Shown here piece by piece: positions 1 to 8,530 of a stretch of 64,000 bases of DNA. The stretch spans positions 434,001-498,000 of the forward strand of contig CANMSO010000003.1 of the NCBI GenBank assembly GCA_947500545.1, read 5' to 3'. Each line of letters begins with the position of its first letter. Position 1 is the stretch's first letter. The position numbers and the translations under genes are program-made. This DNA comes from an uncultured Aquimarina sp. (GTDB taxonomy: Bacteria > Bacteroidota > Bacteroidia > Flavobacteriales > Flavobacteriaceae). The notes beneath the pieces were generated by a model. It did no database searches. It was given only the letters and a program-made list of their open reading frames with translations, and was not told the origin of the DNA.

Positions 1-1428
1 ATAGCCTTATTAGATAAATCTATTACGATAAGTAAAAGTTTGAATCACGAAATGTATCCAACCAGAGCATATTCTTTTAAGGGAGGGTATTATTTTAAGA
101 AAGGAGATTTTCAGTTGGCATTGGATAACTATATAAAAGCTTTAGTATTAGCTGAAAAATTTAATAATATAGAATATCTGCAAGCCACAAATCACAATAT
201 AGCATGCATTAAAACTAGAATTGGTAAACACAATGAGGCGCTGGCTCTTTTTAAGGAAAATTTTGAGCACGAAAAAAACAGGCAAGTACTAGACGAACTA
301 AATTATTTGAAATCATTACTGCCATTGGCAGAATCATATCGCTATAACAAACATTTGGATTCTGCGTCTATTTATAATCAAAAGGGAATAGTGATTTCTC
401 TAAAAAACCAGAATTTAGAAAATAGATTTTACGGAAAACTGGTATTCAACCAAGGAATTAACTTGTTCTTTAAGGGAGCATATAATCAAGCCAGTGATAG
501 CCTTGTTAAAGGAATGACACTATTGGATAAAACTGATTCTGAAAATAGAGAGAATTATATTTTGGGGACATTTTATTTAGGTAAACTTAGTCTTGTAAGA
601 GGTGATACCCTTCTGGCTGAAAAGCAATTCATTAGTATGGATTCAATAATTCAGAAGGAAAAAATCACATTTTCTGAAGTTAGGGAGGGCTACGAATTTT
701 TGATCAGTTTGAATAAAATAAAGGAAGAGAAAGAACTGCAACTGACCTACGTAAATAAATTACTGAGATTTGATAGTATTATAAGTGAGCAAAGAGAATC
801 ACTATCTACTCGGTTATTTAAAGAGTTTGACACTCCTTTATTATTGAAAGAAAAAGAAACATTGATTCGTAAACTTAAGAAGAATACGAGTACACTAAGT
901 TTTTGGGTGGTTTTTCTTATAATGCTTTCTGTGATAACTACGATTTTTATGTATTACCAGTACATTAATAGAAAAAAGTACCAGCAAAAATTTAATGACC
1001 TTCTGGAAAGAGGTAAAAATATATCAGTAGTACAAAAAAAACCATTGGATGATATAGGTATTGCAAATGAGATTGTTACAGATATTTTAGATAAACTCTC
1101 TCTTTTCGAAGAAAATCATCAATACTTGAAAAAAAATATAAGCATCGCTACTTTGGCCAAAGAAATACATACAAACACCAAGTATTTGTCTAAAGTAATT
1201 AATCATCATAAGAATAAGAGTTTTACCAATTATATCAATGAATTAAGAGTGCAGTATAGTGTAGAAAAACTTAAAGAAAGTGATATGTTGAAGAACTATA
1301 CAATACAGGGCATTGCAGAAGAGATGGGGTTTAATAGTGCTGAGTCTTTTTCTTCAGCTTTTAAAAAGAGTACAGGCATAAAACCTTCTTATTTCGTACG
1401 AAAATTAAGTACTCTTGAAACAAATTAA
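1..1428 (+). CDS. TPR-repeat AraC-type transcriptional regulator, 5' truncated by the window edge
   Basis: The frame is open from base 1, so the true start lies upstream; about 475 codons are visible. The N-terminal two thirds are helical TPR-like repeats (for example GGYYFKKGDFQLALDNYIKA). One membrane helix is encoded at about 898-960 (FWVVFLIMLSVITTIFMYY), followed by a cytoplasmic basic stretch and an AraC-type double helix-turn-helix at about 1130-1410, ending in the typical PSYFVRKL. The family couples a periplasmic or membrane TPR sensor to a DNA-binding domain in one protein. A paralogue with the same layout lies at 45652-47418. The next gene, 116 bp downstream, encodes a lanthipeptide-like precursor, so it may regulate that gene; this is inference from position. 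Confidence 0.88.
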   Translation: MALLDKSITISKSLNHEMYPTRAYSFKGGYYFKKGDFQLALDNYIKALVLAEKFNNIEYLQATNHNIACIKTRIGKHNEALALFKENFEHEKNRQVLDELNYLKSLLPLAESYRYNKHLDSASIYNQKGIVISLKNQNLENRFYGKLVFNQGINLFFKGAYNQASDSLVKGMTLLDKTDSENRENYILGTFYLGKLSLVRGDTLLAEKQFISMDSIIQKEKITFSEVREGYEFLISLNKIKEEKELQLTYVNKLLRFDSIISEQRESLSTRLFKEFDTPLLLKEKETLIRKLKKNTSTLSFWVVFLIMLSVITTIFMYYQYINRKKYQQKFNDLLERGKNISVVQKKPLDDIGIANEIVTDILDKLSLFEENHQYLKKNISIATLAKEIHTNTKYLSKVINHHKNKSFTNYINELRVQYSVEKLKESDMLKNYTIQGIAEEMGFNSAESFSSAFKKSTGIKPSYFVRKLSTLETN

Positions 1429-1544
1429 TTTATCCAAATTCATGAATTTCTTGTAATCTGGGCTTTGTTCATACTTGTTGTAAGGGTATTTATAGTATAT
1501 TTCATATAGTCATCTCACTAATAAGATTTTATAAAGCAAAAATC

Positions 1545-1760
1545 ATGAAAAACCGTAAAGCCAAAAAACTAAATTTTGAAAAGCTCAAAATTGCGAAACT
1601 CAATACTCCGCATGCCATAAAAGGAGGTACTTTTTTTACTTGGTTATGTAACGCGATTTTAGTAACAGAAGATCCCAACGAATGTCAGGCAAATACTGAT
1701 TCTGATTGTCGTACAGATAAATATACTTGCCCGCAGGGATGCACTGTTATAGGATTTTGA
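1545..1760 (+). CDS. Lanthipeptide-type (RiPP) precursor peptide with double-glycine leader
   Basis: A 71-residue peptide. The leader carries KKLNFEKLKIAKLN (residues 7-20) and ends in IKGG (25-28); this leader pattern is typical of Bacteroidota class I lanthipeptide and other ribosomal natural-product precursors. The predicted core, residues 29-71, has five cysteines (35, 47, 55, 62, 66) and eight Ser/Thr residues that could be dehydrated. The GG site would be cut by a C39-type peptidase/ABC exporter. No LanB/LanC, radical SAM, LanM or C39 transporter gene is in the window, so maturation would have to be encoded upstream of the window or in trans. The regulator just upstream may control it. 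The leader assignment is good; the nature of the modification is unknown. Confidence 0.75.
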   Translation: MKNRKAKKLNFEKLKIAKLNTPHAIKGGTFFTWLCNAILVTEDPNECQANTDSDCRTDKYTCPQGCTVIGF

Positions 1761-1779
1761 TAATAAAGGGTTTAGAAAT

Positions 1780-2508
1780 CTAATTTCTACCGTTTTCATT
1801 AGGATACAACGTATGTACCGGATCGCTTTGCCAAAATTCTTTGGTGTTAATATCTATAGCAGTCAAGGGGCCCTTAAAAGCTGCTCCGGTATCTATATTC
1901 CAAATGCATGTTGCCTGTACTGGCTTTGTTGTATTGATTCTTGTAACCGGTGTATGGCCAATATATACTTCATCAAAGAGTAACAAGCGTTTGGGATAAT
2001 ATGGATCTGTTTTTTTAAGATTTGGATCGGTCGCCAAAGCAGTTTCCCATAACGTTCTGTCCCAATAAAATAGTTTACTGAAATATTCTCTGTGCGGTCC
2101 GTGAAGATTGGTAAACCCCGCATGAAGAAACAAACGATTTGCGTTGTCTATATGATAGTCAATCAGGTTTTCAAAAAATTGCAAGTGTGTATTGATTTCC
2201 TCCTGGGGTAATAGGGAATAGGAATCCATTGTAGCTTGCCCACCATGTTTTATCCACTCTGGATTATATGTTTTTTTAGTTAACCAAGTGTAACAAAGTT
2301 CATCGTGATTACCTCTAATAAACAAGCAATTATGAGACTTCTTAAGGTCAATCAAAAAAGAAATTAATGCAGCACTTTGGCTCCATCCATCTACATAATC
2401 TCCTAAAAAGATAAGGGTATCATCTTTGGTAATTTTTGCTTTGGTGATGAGTTGTTTTAATGCTTTTAATGCGCCGTGAATATCTCCAATTACTAGAGTT
2501 CTGCTCAT
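1780..2508 (-). CDS. Calcineurin-like metallophosphoesterase (Ser/Thr protein phosphatase / Ap4A hydrolase type)
   Basis: A 242-residue cytoplasmic protein with the complete PPP-type metal-site series: GDIHG (8-12), GDYVDG (36-41), GNHDE (66-70), HAG (129-131) and a later GH in VYIGHTPV. These ligands bind two metal ions and hydrolyse phosphoesters. Bacterial members act either as Ser/Thr phosphatases or as diadenosine tetraphosphate hydrolases, and the sequence does not decide between them. No signal peptide. Its 3' end lies 19 bp from the convergent precursor gene. Confidence 0.88.
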   Translation of the reverse strand: MSRTLVIGDIHGALKALKQLITKAKITKDDTLIFLGDYVDGWSQSAALISFLIDLKKSHNCLFIRGNHDELCYTWLTKKTYNPEWIKHGGQATMDSYSLLPQEEINTHLQFFENLIDYHIDNANRLFLHAGFTNLHGPHREYFSKLFYWDRTLWETALATDPNLKKTDPYYPKRLLLFDEVYIGHTPVTRINTTKPVQATCIWNIDTGAAFKGPLTAIDINTKEFWQSDPVHTLYPNENGRN

Positions 2509-2535
2509 ATATTGATTGATCGTTTAAAATTCATA

Positions 2536-3672
2536 TTAGCTATATCTGACTTTTCTTAAGATACGGATACTTTCTTTGTAAAGAAGGTATACATTATCAT
2601 TGTAGGTTTTTAAATAAGGTTTTGCTTCTTCCAGCCTTTCTTTTGCTTCACTAAAACCATTAAAATAACAGATTAAATACGTGCCAGGGAGGTTTAGGAT
2701 ATCCTTTTCTTCGTTTTTTGATAAGGATATTTTGTTTTTCAGCTTATCTATTAAGGCATTATTACTATTGTAGAGGTGATACAACGTTTTTCTGTCATAT
2801 TGCGGGGGCTCAAAGAGAAGTTTGCTTTCGATATCATAACCAGCATTGTCCTTAAAGGTAATAACCACTTCTTCCAACGGGTAATATTTATACGTGTCTT
2901 GGAGGCCTAATTGAACATATTCTATAATTTTAAATTGTTCATCGGTTAGGGTAATGCTTACTTCATCTAGTTCTGAATAAAACAATTTTACTTGTTCATT
3001 AATCAATTCAATATCAACTCTAGAATAATAGGTTTCGCCATTTTGTCTTTTTTCTTTAGCGGCCCAACACACTACGAAATATTCTTTGAAAACCTTATAT
3101 GATGGATTATAATCTTTTCTGGAGCTCATAAAATCAAAAACGCCATCCAAAGTAAGTTCGATATTATTTTGGGCATGACTTTCAATAGCATTTACGATTT
3201 GTGAATTAACATCTTTGATTTCTATATCAAAAACTTTTGGCATGCTAATGCTCCCATCTCTTAAAAAAACAGCTCCTCCATAATATTTCCAAATATTTTT
3301 ACGAAGAGAACATAGTTTTCCTCCTTGTGCTCTTATAGAAACAAGACCTACAACTTTGTCACTAGATAGGTGAGGGAAAGGAATATTCTCATAGGCAACC
3401 CTGGGAGGATTGTCTAAATATGCATTGACAAGATTTTGAATTTTACTGTCATCAAAGAAATCAACACCAATAATTTCGTTGTCCTCATCTTCAACCCCTA
3501 TAACGATATATGAATTGTTTTCGGGATTAGAATTAGCCAAAGCACAAATATGTTTTAATAGCTTTGCTTTGCCTTCCTTTTCGCCAATATTAAGCTTGCG
3601 TTTTTTGTCATAAAAACTATTTTCGTCATTATGCGCCAGCAGGTTTTTTATAAGTAGGCGTTTGTTGATCAT
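2536..3672 (-). CDS. AlbA_2 (Schlafen-type) domain protein, putative ATP-binding regulator
   Basis: The N-terminal 150 residues look like an AlbA_2/divergent AAA-4 domain: an acidic KEGKAKLLKHICALANS stretch, then YIVIGVEDEDNEIIGVD and a PP-containing segment. Such domains bind nucleic acid or nucleotide and occur in transcription regulators and defence-associated proteins. The C-terminal 230 residues match nothing I recognise. I place the start at the ATG at 3672 (MINKRLLIKNLL), preceded by AAAGGA, rather than an in-frame TTG at 3690. There is a 27 bp gap to the downstream phosphoesterase gene. The domain assignment is moderate; the function is unknown. Confidence 0.7.
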   Translation of the reverse strand: MINKRLLIKNLLAHNDENSFYDKKRKLNIGEKEGKAKLLKHICALANSNPENNSYIVIGVEDEDNEIIGVDFFDDSKIQNLVNAYLDNPPRVAYENIPFPHLSSDKVVGLVSIRAQGGKLCSLRKNIWKYYGGAVFLRDGSISMPKVFDIEIKDVNSQIVNAIESHAQNNIELTLDGVFDFMSSRKDYNPSYKVFKEYFVVCWAAKEKRQNGETYYSRVDIELINEQVKLFYSELDEVSITLTDEQFKIIEYVQLGLQDTYKYYPLEEVVITFKDNAGYDIESKLLFEPPQYDRKTLYHLYNSNNALIDKLKNKISLSKNEEKDILNLPGTYLICYFNGFSEAKERLEEAKPYLKTYNDNVYLLYKESIRILRKVRYS

Positions 3673-3757
3673 TTCCTTTATGAATAGCAATTGAAGATTT
3701 TCCCAAGATAAACTTAGCCATTTTTATTGGGTTTGCAATGTCTTGACAATAAAGAAA

Positions 3758-4510
3758 TTATAAACTTCTGTTAACTACAGTACTACTAGCTTGCGCGGTA
3801 GGGAATACAATAAGATCAGCAATATTTACATGGTAAGGTCTAGTTAATACAAACGCAATAATATCTGCGATGTCTTCTGGTGTTAATGGATTAAGACCTT
3901 TATAAGCATTATTTGCTCGCTCATCATCATTTTTGAAACGTACTTTACTAAATTCTGTTTCGACTAACCCAGGATTGATTGCGCCCACTTTAATTCCGTA
4001 TTGATTCAGATCAACTTGCATACCCTTATTAATGGCGTCCACAGCATGCTTACTTGCGCAATACACATTTCCATTAGGATATACTTCTTTACCCGCGATA
4101 GAACCAATATTAATAATATGGCCAGATTGCTGTGCAATCATTTTTGGAATTACAGCTTTAGAAACATACAACAGGCCTTTTACATTAATATCAATCATAG
4201 CATCCCAGTCATCTGGATCTCCTGTTTGAATAGGATCCAAACCATGAGCATTTCCAGCATTATTAATCAAAATATCAATTTTAGCAAATTGCTCGGGTAG
4301 GCTTTCTATACTTTTAAATACATCTTCCTTACTACGCACATCAAAACAAAGAGTATGTACTTTTACTTTTTTACTTAACTCACTTTGTAAAGCATCTAAT
4401 CGTTCTTGTCTTCTTCCGCACAAGATTAAGTTTATGTTGTGTTTTGCCAATTCTATTGCAGTAGATTTTCCAATTCCGCTAGTGGCCCCAGTAATTAATG
4501 CTGTCTTCAT
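3758..4510 (-). CDS. Short-chain dehydrogenase/reductase, YdfG-like NADP-dependent
   Basis: A 250-residue classical SDR: cofactor loop TGATSGIG (7-14), GRR after beta-2 suggesting NADP(H), NNAG (83-86) and the catalytic Ser137, Tyr150 and Lys154 in YCASK. It resembles the YdfG/3-hydroxy-acid dehydrogenase branch that oxidises L-serine, L-allo-threonine or 3-hydroxypropionate, but the substrate cannot be read from sequence. Cytoplasmic. It may be co-transcribed with the small membrane protein gene 18 bp upstream. Confidence 0.9.
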   Translation of the reverse strand: MKTALITGATSGIGKSTAIELAKHNINLILCGRRQERLDALQSELSKKVKVHTLCFDVRSKEDVFKSIESLPEQFAKIDILINNAGNAHGLDPIQTGDPDDWDAMIDINVKGLLYVSKAVIPKMIAQQSGHIINIGSIAGKEVYPNGNVYCASKHAVDAINKGMQVDLNQYGIKVGAINPGLVETEFSKVRFKNDDERANNAYKGLNPLTPEDIADIIAFVLTRPYHVNIADLIVFPTAQASSTVVNRSL

Positions 4511-4528
4511 AGTTGCGTTGTAAGTGTC

Positions 4529-4684
4529 TTATTTTTTTATTTTAAAAACCCTTATGAGGATAAAAATTAACCCAATAATTGCATACAAAAACATGTTTTC
4601 ATATTCTCTGTTTCCATAAGCACCAAAAGCCGCTACGAAAAAGAACCCTGCAATTACATAGAAGAATAAAGAAAATCCTTTCAT
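4529..4684 (-). CDS. Small membrane protein, 51 residues, function unknown
   Basis: A 51-codon ATG-to-TAA frame on the minus strand. The product has two hydrophobic segments, residues 4-22 (FSLFFYVIAGFFFVAAFGAY) and 31-47 (MFLYAIIGLIFILIRVF), separated by a polar GNREYEN turn, with a basic tail KIKK: a clean two-helix hairpin with the positive-inside tail. Its position directly before the dehydrogenase gene, on the same strand, supports it as real. I do not recognise the family. Confidence 0.6.
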   Translation of the reverse strand: MKGFSLFFYVIAGFFFVAAFGAYGNREYENMFLYAIIGLIFILIRVFKIKK

Positions 4685-4930
4685 AATAACTTAAAAATTT
4701 GCAACACCACTAGAAGTGATACGTCTTTTGATAAACTCATCATGAAAATGATGAAGATTTGTATGTCCAATTTTTTGTAAAAGTGGTCTAAATATACTTT
4801 AAAATTTGAGTATTACTTTGGTTTAATGAAGTACATTTAACCAAGAATTAACAAGAGGACGAAAATTATTTCGACAATTTGCAATGTTGGATTAGGAATA
4901 TTAAATTCACGCCTTTAAAAAATAAAATAG

Positions 4931-5932
4931 ATGGAAGAAAACAGTTCTATTGATATTGCTTCAATCAACCAGAAAATAGAGAAAGAATCTGCATTTGTAG
5001 ATTTACTTACTTTAGAAATGAACAAGGTAATTGTGGGTCAGAAACATATGGTAGAGCGCCTACTTATTGGATTATTGGGTCAAGGACATATCTTGCTCGA
5101 AGGTGTTCCGGGATTAGCAAAAACTTTGGCTATTAACACACTTTCCAAAGCAGTTCACGCAAGTTTTAGCCGTATTCAGTTCACGCCAGATTTGTTACCT
5201 GCAGATGTAGTTGGAACCTTGATTTTTAATATGAAAGAAAACGACTTTTCTATTAAAAAAGGGCCAATTTTTGCCAACTTCGTGCTGGCAGATGAGATTA
5301 ACCGTGCTCCGGCAAAAGTACAAAGTGCTTTATTAGAGGCGATGCAGGAGAAACAAGTTACCATTGGCGATGAAACATTTATTTTGGACAAACCATTTTT
5401 GGTAATGGCAACTCAGAATCCAGTAGAACAAGAAGGAACATATCCGTTGCCAGAAGCCCAGGTTGACCGTTTTATGTTAAAAACAGTTATCGATTACCCA
5501 AAACTAGATGAAGAACAATTAATTATTCGCGCTAATCTTAAAGGATCTTTTGAAAAAGTAAACCCTGTTGTTTCTATAGAACAGATTCTTAATGCTCAAA
5601 AAGCGGTTCGAGAAGTATATATGGATGAAAAGATCGAAAAATATATTCTAGATATAGTTTTTGCGACTCGTTATCCAGAAAAGTATGGTTTAGAAGAGTT
5701 AAAACCATTAATCAATTTTGGAGCATCACCACGTGGTAGTATTAACTTGGCTACAGCTGCCAAATGTTACGCATTTATAAAGAGAAGAGGATATGTAATC
5801 CCTGAAGATGTGCGAGCTATAGTACATGATGTGTTGCGCCATCGTATAGGTATTACTTATGAGGCCGAAGCCGAAAATGTAACCTCAGAGGATATAATCA
5901 ATAAGATTGTAAATGAGATTGAAGTGCCATAG
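4931..5932 (+). CDS. MoxR-family AAA+ ATPase of the Bat operon
   Basis: A 333-residue AAA_3 ATPase: Walker A GVPGLAKT (58-65), Walker B with DEIN (121-124), then the MoxR hallmarks MATQNP and EGTYPLPEAQ(V)DRF. MoxR ATPases act as chaperones that load or mature complexes together with VWA-domain partners. It is the first gene of a long same-strand operon (MoxR, DUF58, BatD-like, BatA, BatB, BatC, BatD, BatE) that in Bacteroides and Leptospira is linked to aerotolerance and envelope stress. The 246 bp upstream region should hold the operon promoter, but no clean -33/-7 pair was found. Confidence 0.95.
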   Translation: MEENSSIDIASINQKIEKESAFVDLLTLEMNKVIVGQKHMVERLLIGLLGQGHILLEGVPGLAKTLAINTLSKAVHASFSRIQFTPDLLPADVVGTLIFNMKENDFSIKKGPIFANFVLADEINRAPAKVQSALLEAMQEKQVTIGDETFILDKPFLVMATQNPVEQEGTYPLPEAQVDRFMLKTVIDYPKLDEEQLIIRANLKGSFEKVNPVVSIEQILNAQKAVREVYMDEKIEKYILDIVFATRYPEKYGLEELKPLINFGASPRGSINLATAAKCYAFIKRRGYVIPEDVRAIVHDVLRHRIGITYEAEAENVTSEDIINKIVNEIEVP

Positions 5933-5996
5933 TGGTTCATTGGTTTAAGTTTTAAAACCTGAGACATTCACAAAGTGAATAACATGAAACAAGATT

Positions 5997-6863
5997 ATGG
6001 ATACTAAGGAGTTACTGAAAAAAGTTAGAAAAATTGAAATCAAGACACGTCGCTTAAGTGACCATATCTTTGGTGGGGAATACCATTCTACATTCAAAGG
6101 TCGTGGTATGACCTTTAGTGAAGTACGCCAGTATCAATTTGGTGATGACGTTCGTAGTATAGATTGGAATGTAACTGCTAGATACAACGAACCCTACATA
6201 AAGGTTTTTGAAGAAGAAAGGGAACTTACCATGATGTTAATGGTAGACGTTTCGGGATCTCAAATGTTTGGGACGCAGCAACAATTCAAAAAAGAAATTA
6301 TTACAGAAATTGCTGCCACTTTAGCCTTTTCAGCAACTCAAAATAACGATAAGATTGGTTTGATTCTATTTACAGACGAAATAGAATTATTTATTCCTCC
6401 AAAAAAAGGAAGATCACATGTATTAAGGATCATTAGAGAACTTTTGGAGTTTGAGCCTAAAAGTAAAAAAACGGATATTACAGAGGCATTAAAGTTTCTA
6501 TCTAATGTGATGAAAAAGAAAGCTATTGTCTTTATACTTTCAGACTTTGTAGCAGATGATTATCAACAAACCCTTAAGATTGTTGGAGGTAAACATGATG
6601 TTACAGGGATTAGAGTATATGATAGAAGAGAAGAGGAAATCCCAAACCTGGGGATGGTACAGATGGAAGATGAAGAAACCGGAGAATTGCTATTGGTAAA
6701 TACAGGTTCTAAAAAGATTCGTTCTAACTATAGTAAGTATTATCGGGAACGAGTAGATTATTTTAGAGATAGCTTTAACAGAAGTGGTGCTGGTTCATTA
6801 AGCAGCAGGGTTGATGAAAGCTATGTGAAAAAATTATTAGGCTATTTTAAAAGAAGAGGATAA
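5997..6863 (+). CDS. DUF58 protein with VWA-like MIDAS motif (Bat operon)
   Basis: A 288-residue soluble protein. Residues 35-70 hold the DUF58 signature GRGMTFSEVRQYQFGDDVR...DWNVTAR, and residues 84-88 are DVSGS, the DxSxS metal-ion-dependent adhesion motif of VWA folds. In MoxR operons the DUF58 protein is the usual direct partner of the ATPase. Starts 64 bp after the ATPase gene; the next gene follows after 6 bp. Confidence 0.93.
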   Translation: MDTKELLKKVRKIEIKTRRLSDHIFGGEYHSTFKGRGMTFSEVRQYQFGDDVRSIDWNVTARYNEPYIKVFEEERELTMMLMVDVSGSQMFGTQQQFKKEIITEIAATLAFSATQNNDKIGLILFTDEIELFIPPKKGRSHVLRIIRELLEFEPKSKKTDITEALKFLSNVMKKKAIVFILSDFVADDYQQTLKIVGGKHDVTGIRVYDRREEEIPNLGMVQMEDEETGELLLVNTGSKKIRSNYSKYYRERVDYFRDSFNRSGAGSLSSRVDESYVKKLLGYFKRRG

Positions 6864-6869
6864 TCAAAA

Positions 6870-8528
6870 ATGACGATTTACGATTTACGAAGTATAAAAA
6901 TAAGAAATTCTATTCCCACTAGACAAGGGGTTATGGGGGTGTTATTAATATCCTTCATGTTCCTTGTAACTGAAATTGGCTTCGCCCAGATCTCTGCAAC
7001 GATTGATTCAACTTCGATCAAAATAGGTTCGGCATTACGATATAAAATGAAAGTGGAAGCAGATTCTACTCAGATTGTTGTTTTCCCAGAAGGACAAACC
7101 TTTACACCACTAGAGGTAATAGAATCTTATAAAATTGATACAGCTAAAAATGGTAAACAACTTGGTCTTACCAAAGAATATGCATTAACACAATTTGATT
7201 CTGGATACTATACGATCCCGAGACAAAAGGTAATGATTGGTGATAAGGTGTTTTTTACAGATTCACTTAAAGTTGAAGTTAGAGATGTATTGGTAGATAC
7301 TACCAAACAAAAAATGTTTGGGATTAAACCAATGGTTGATGTAGACGCATCATTTTCTAATTGGAAGAAATATATATTATGGATACTCATTCCTCTATTA
7401 CTTTTAGGAGCCATTGCATTTTTTGTTTTCAGAAGAAAAAAACGAAAAGAAGCTAAAGAAGAAGAATTACCACCGTATGAAAAAGCGATGCTTGCTCTTC
7501 AGCGCATAGATGAGTCTCATTTATTAGAAAAAGATTCGCATAAAGAATACTATTCGCAATTAAGTGAAACTGCACGTAGATATATAGACGAAGAAGTGTA
7601 TGATCATGCACTAGAAAGCACAACAGATGAATTAATTATACGTCTTGATGAGGAAATAAAATCGGGAGCATTAAATCTTGATAAACATACGATTGAAGAA
7701 CTTAAAAGTGTGCTAAAAACTGCCGATATGGCCAAGTTTGCGAGATCCAAACCCGATATTGGGACTGCAAAGGCAGATAGAAATGTTATTGAACGTGTCA
7801 TAAACGAAACAAAAGAAGCTATTCCAGAACCAACAGAAGAAGAATTGCTTGCCGATGAGGAATATAGAAGAACCGTTGCAGAGAAAAAACGAAGAAAGAA
7901 AATTATATTAGGTAGTCTTGCAGGAATTTCGGTAATAGCCATTACACTTATTGTTTTTATAGCGGTAAAAGGATATGATATTGTAAAAGATTCATTGTTA
8001 GGTCATCCAACCAAAGAATTGGCAGAGACAGAATGGATCTCGAGTGCCTATGGTACTCCACCAGTTACAATATCAACCCCAAAAGTGTTGATTCGTAATA
8101 ACTTTAAACTTACAGAACAACAAAAACAGATCCTTAAAGGAAATGAAACTTTTGCGTATGGGAGTGTTCTGGGTAATTTTTATGTTGTAGTGACCACGAT
8201 GTCTTATCAACAACAAACACAAGTAGATCTTAACAAAGCAGTAGAAGGAGTAGTAGGATTTCTAGAGGGACAAGGCGCAAAAAATATTACAGTTAAAGAC
8301 GAAGAATATCAAACCCTTGAAGGCGCAAAAGGGATTAAGGTCTTTGGAAATTTTGACGTGAAAAACCCTATAGATAAATATGATAAGAAGAGTGAATATG
8401 TGATCCTTAATTTTGCAGAAAATGGAGGTTTTCAGCAAATTACGGTCATTTACGATATCGAAGACCGTTATGCCAAAGATGTTGCACAACGCATTATTAA
8501 TTCTGTTGAACTTAAAAAGGCCAAATAA
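6870..8528 (+). CDS. BatD-like membrane protein of the Bat operon (signal peptide, two membrane helices)
   Basis: A 552-residue protein. An export signal ends near FAQ (38-40), followed by a periplasmic beta-rich domain of about 125 residues and a membrane helix at about 167-187 (YILWILIPLLLLGAIAFFVF). A charged cytoplasmic helical region follows, then a second membrane helix at about 347-367 and a C-terminal soluble domain. The layout resembles BatD-type oxygen-tolerance proteins, and the operon has a second, longer BatD at 12088. The first 25 bases of the frame are an ACGATTT tandem run, so the ATG at 6933 (MGVLLISFMFL) is an equally good start that gives a textbook signal peptide. Overlap with batA is avoided by 2 bp. 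Confidence 0.85.
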   Translation: MTIYDLRSIKIRNSIPTRQGVMGVLLISFMFLVTEIGFAQISATIDSTSIKIGSALRYKMKVEADSTQIVVFPEGQTFTPLEVIESYKIDTAKNGKQLGLTKEYALTQFDSGYYTIPRQKVMIGDKVFFTDSLKVEVRDVLVDTTKQKMFGIKPMVDVDASFSNWKKYILWILIPLLLLGAIAFFVFRRKKRKEAKEEELPPYEKAMLALQRIDESHLLEKDSHKEYYSQLSETARRYIDEEVYDHALESTTDELIIRLDEEIKSGALNLDKHTIEELKSVLKTADMAKFARSKPDIGTAKADRNVIERVINETKEAIPEPTEEELLADEEYRRTVAEKKRRKKIILGSLAGISVIAITLIVFIAVKGYDIVKDSLLGHPTKELAETEWISSAYGTPPVTISTPKVLIRNNFKLTEQQKQILKGNETFAYGSVLGNFYVVVTTMSYQQQTQVDLNKAVEGVVGFLEGQGAKNITVKDEEYQTLEGAKGIKVFGNFDVKNPIDKYDKKSEYVILNFAENGGFQQITVIYDIEDRYAKDVAQRIINSVELKKAK

Positions 8529-8530
8529 CG

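Noticed and set aside
1773..1789. TAGAAAT/ATTTCTA hairpin after the RiPP precursor
   Set aside because: Short AT-only stem with no U-tract, overlapping the 3' end of the convergent phosphoesterase gene; too weak for a terminator call.
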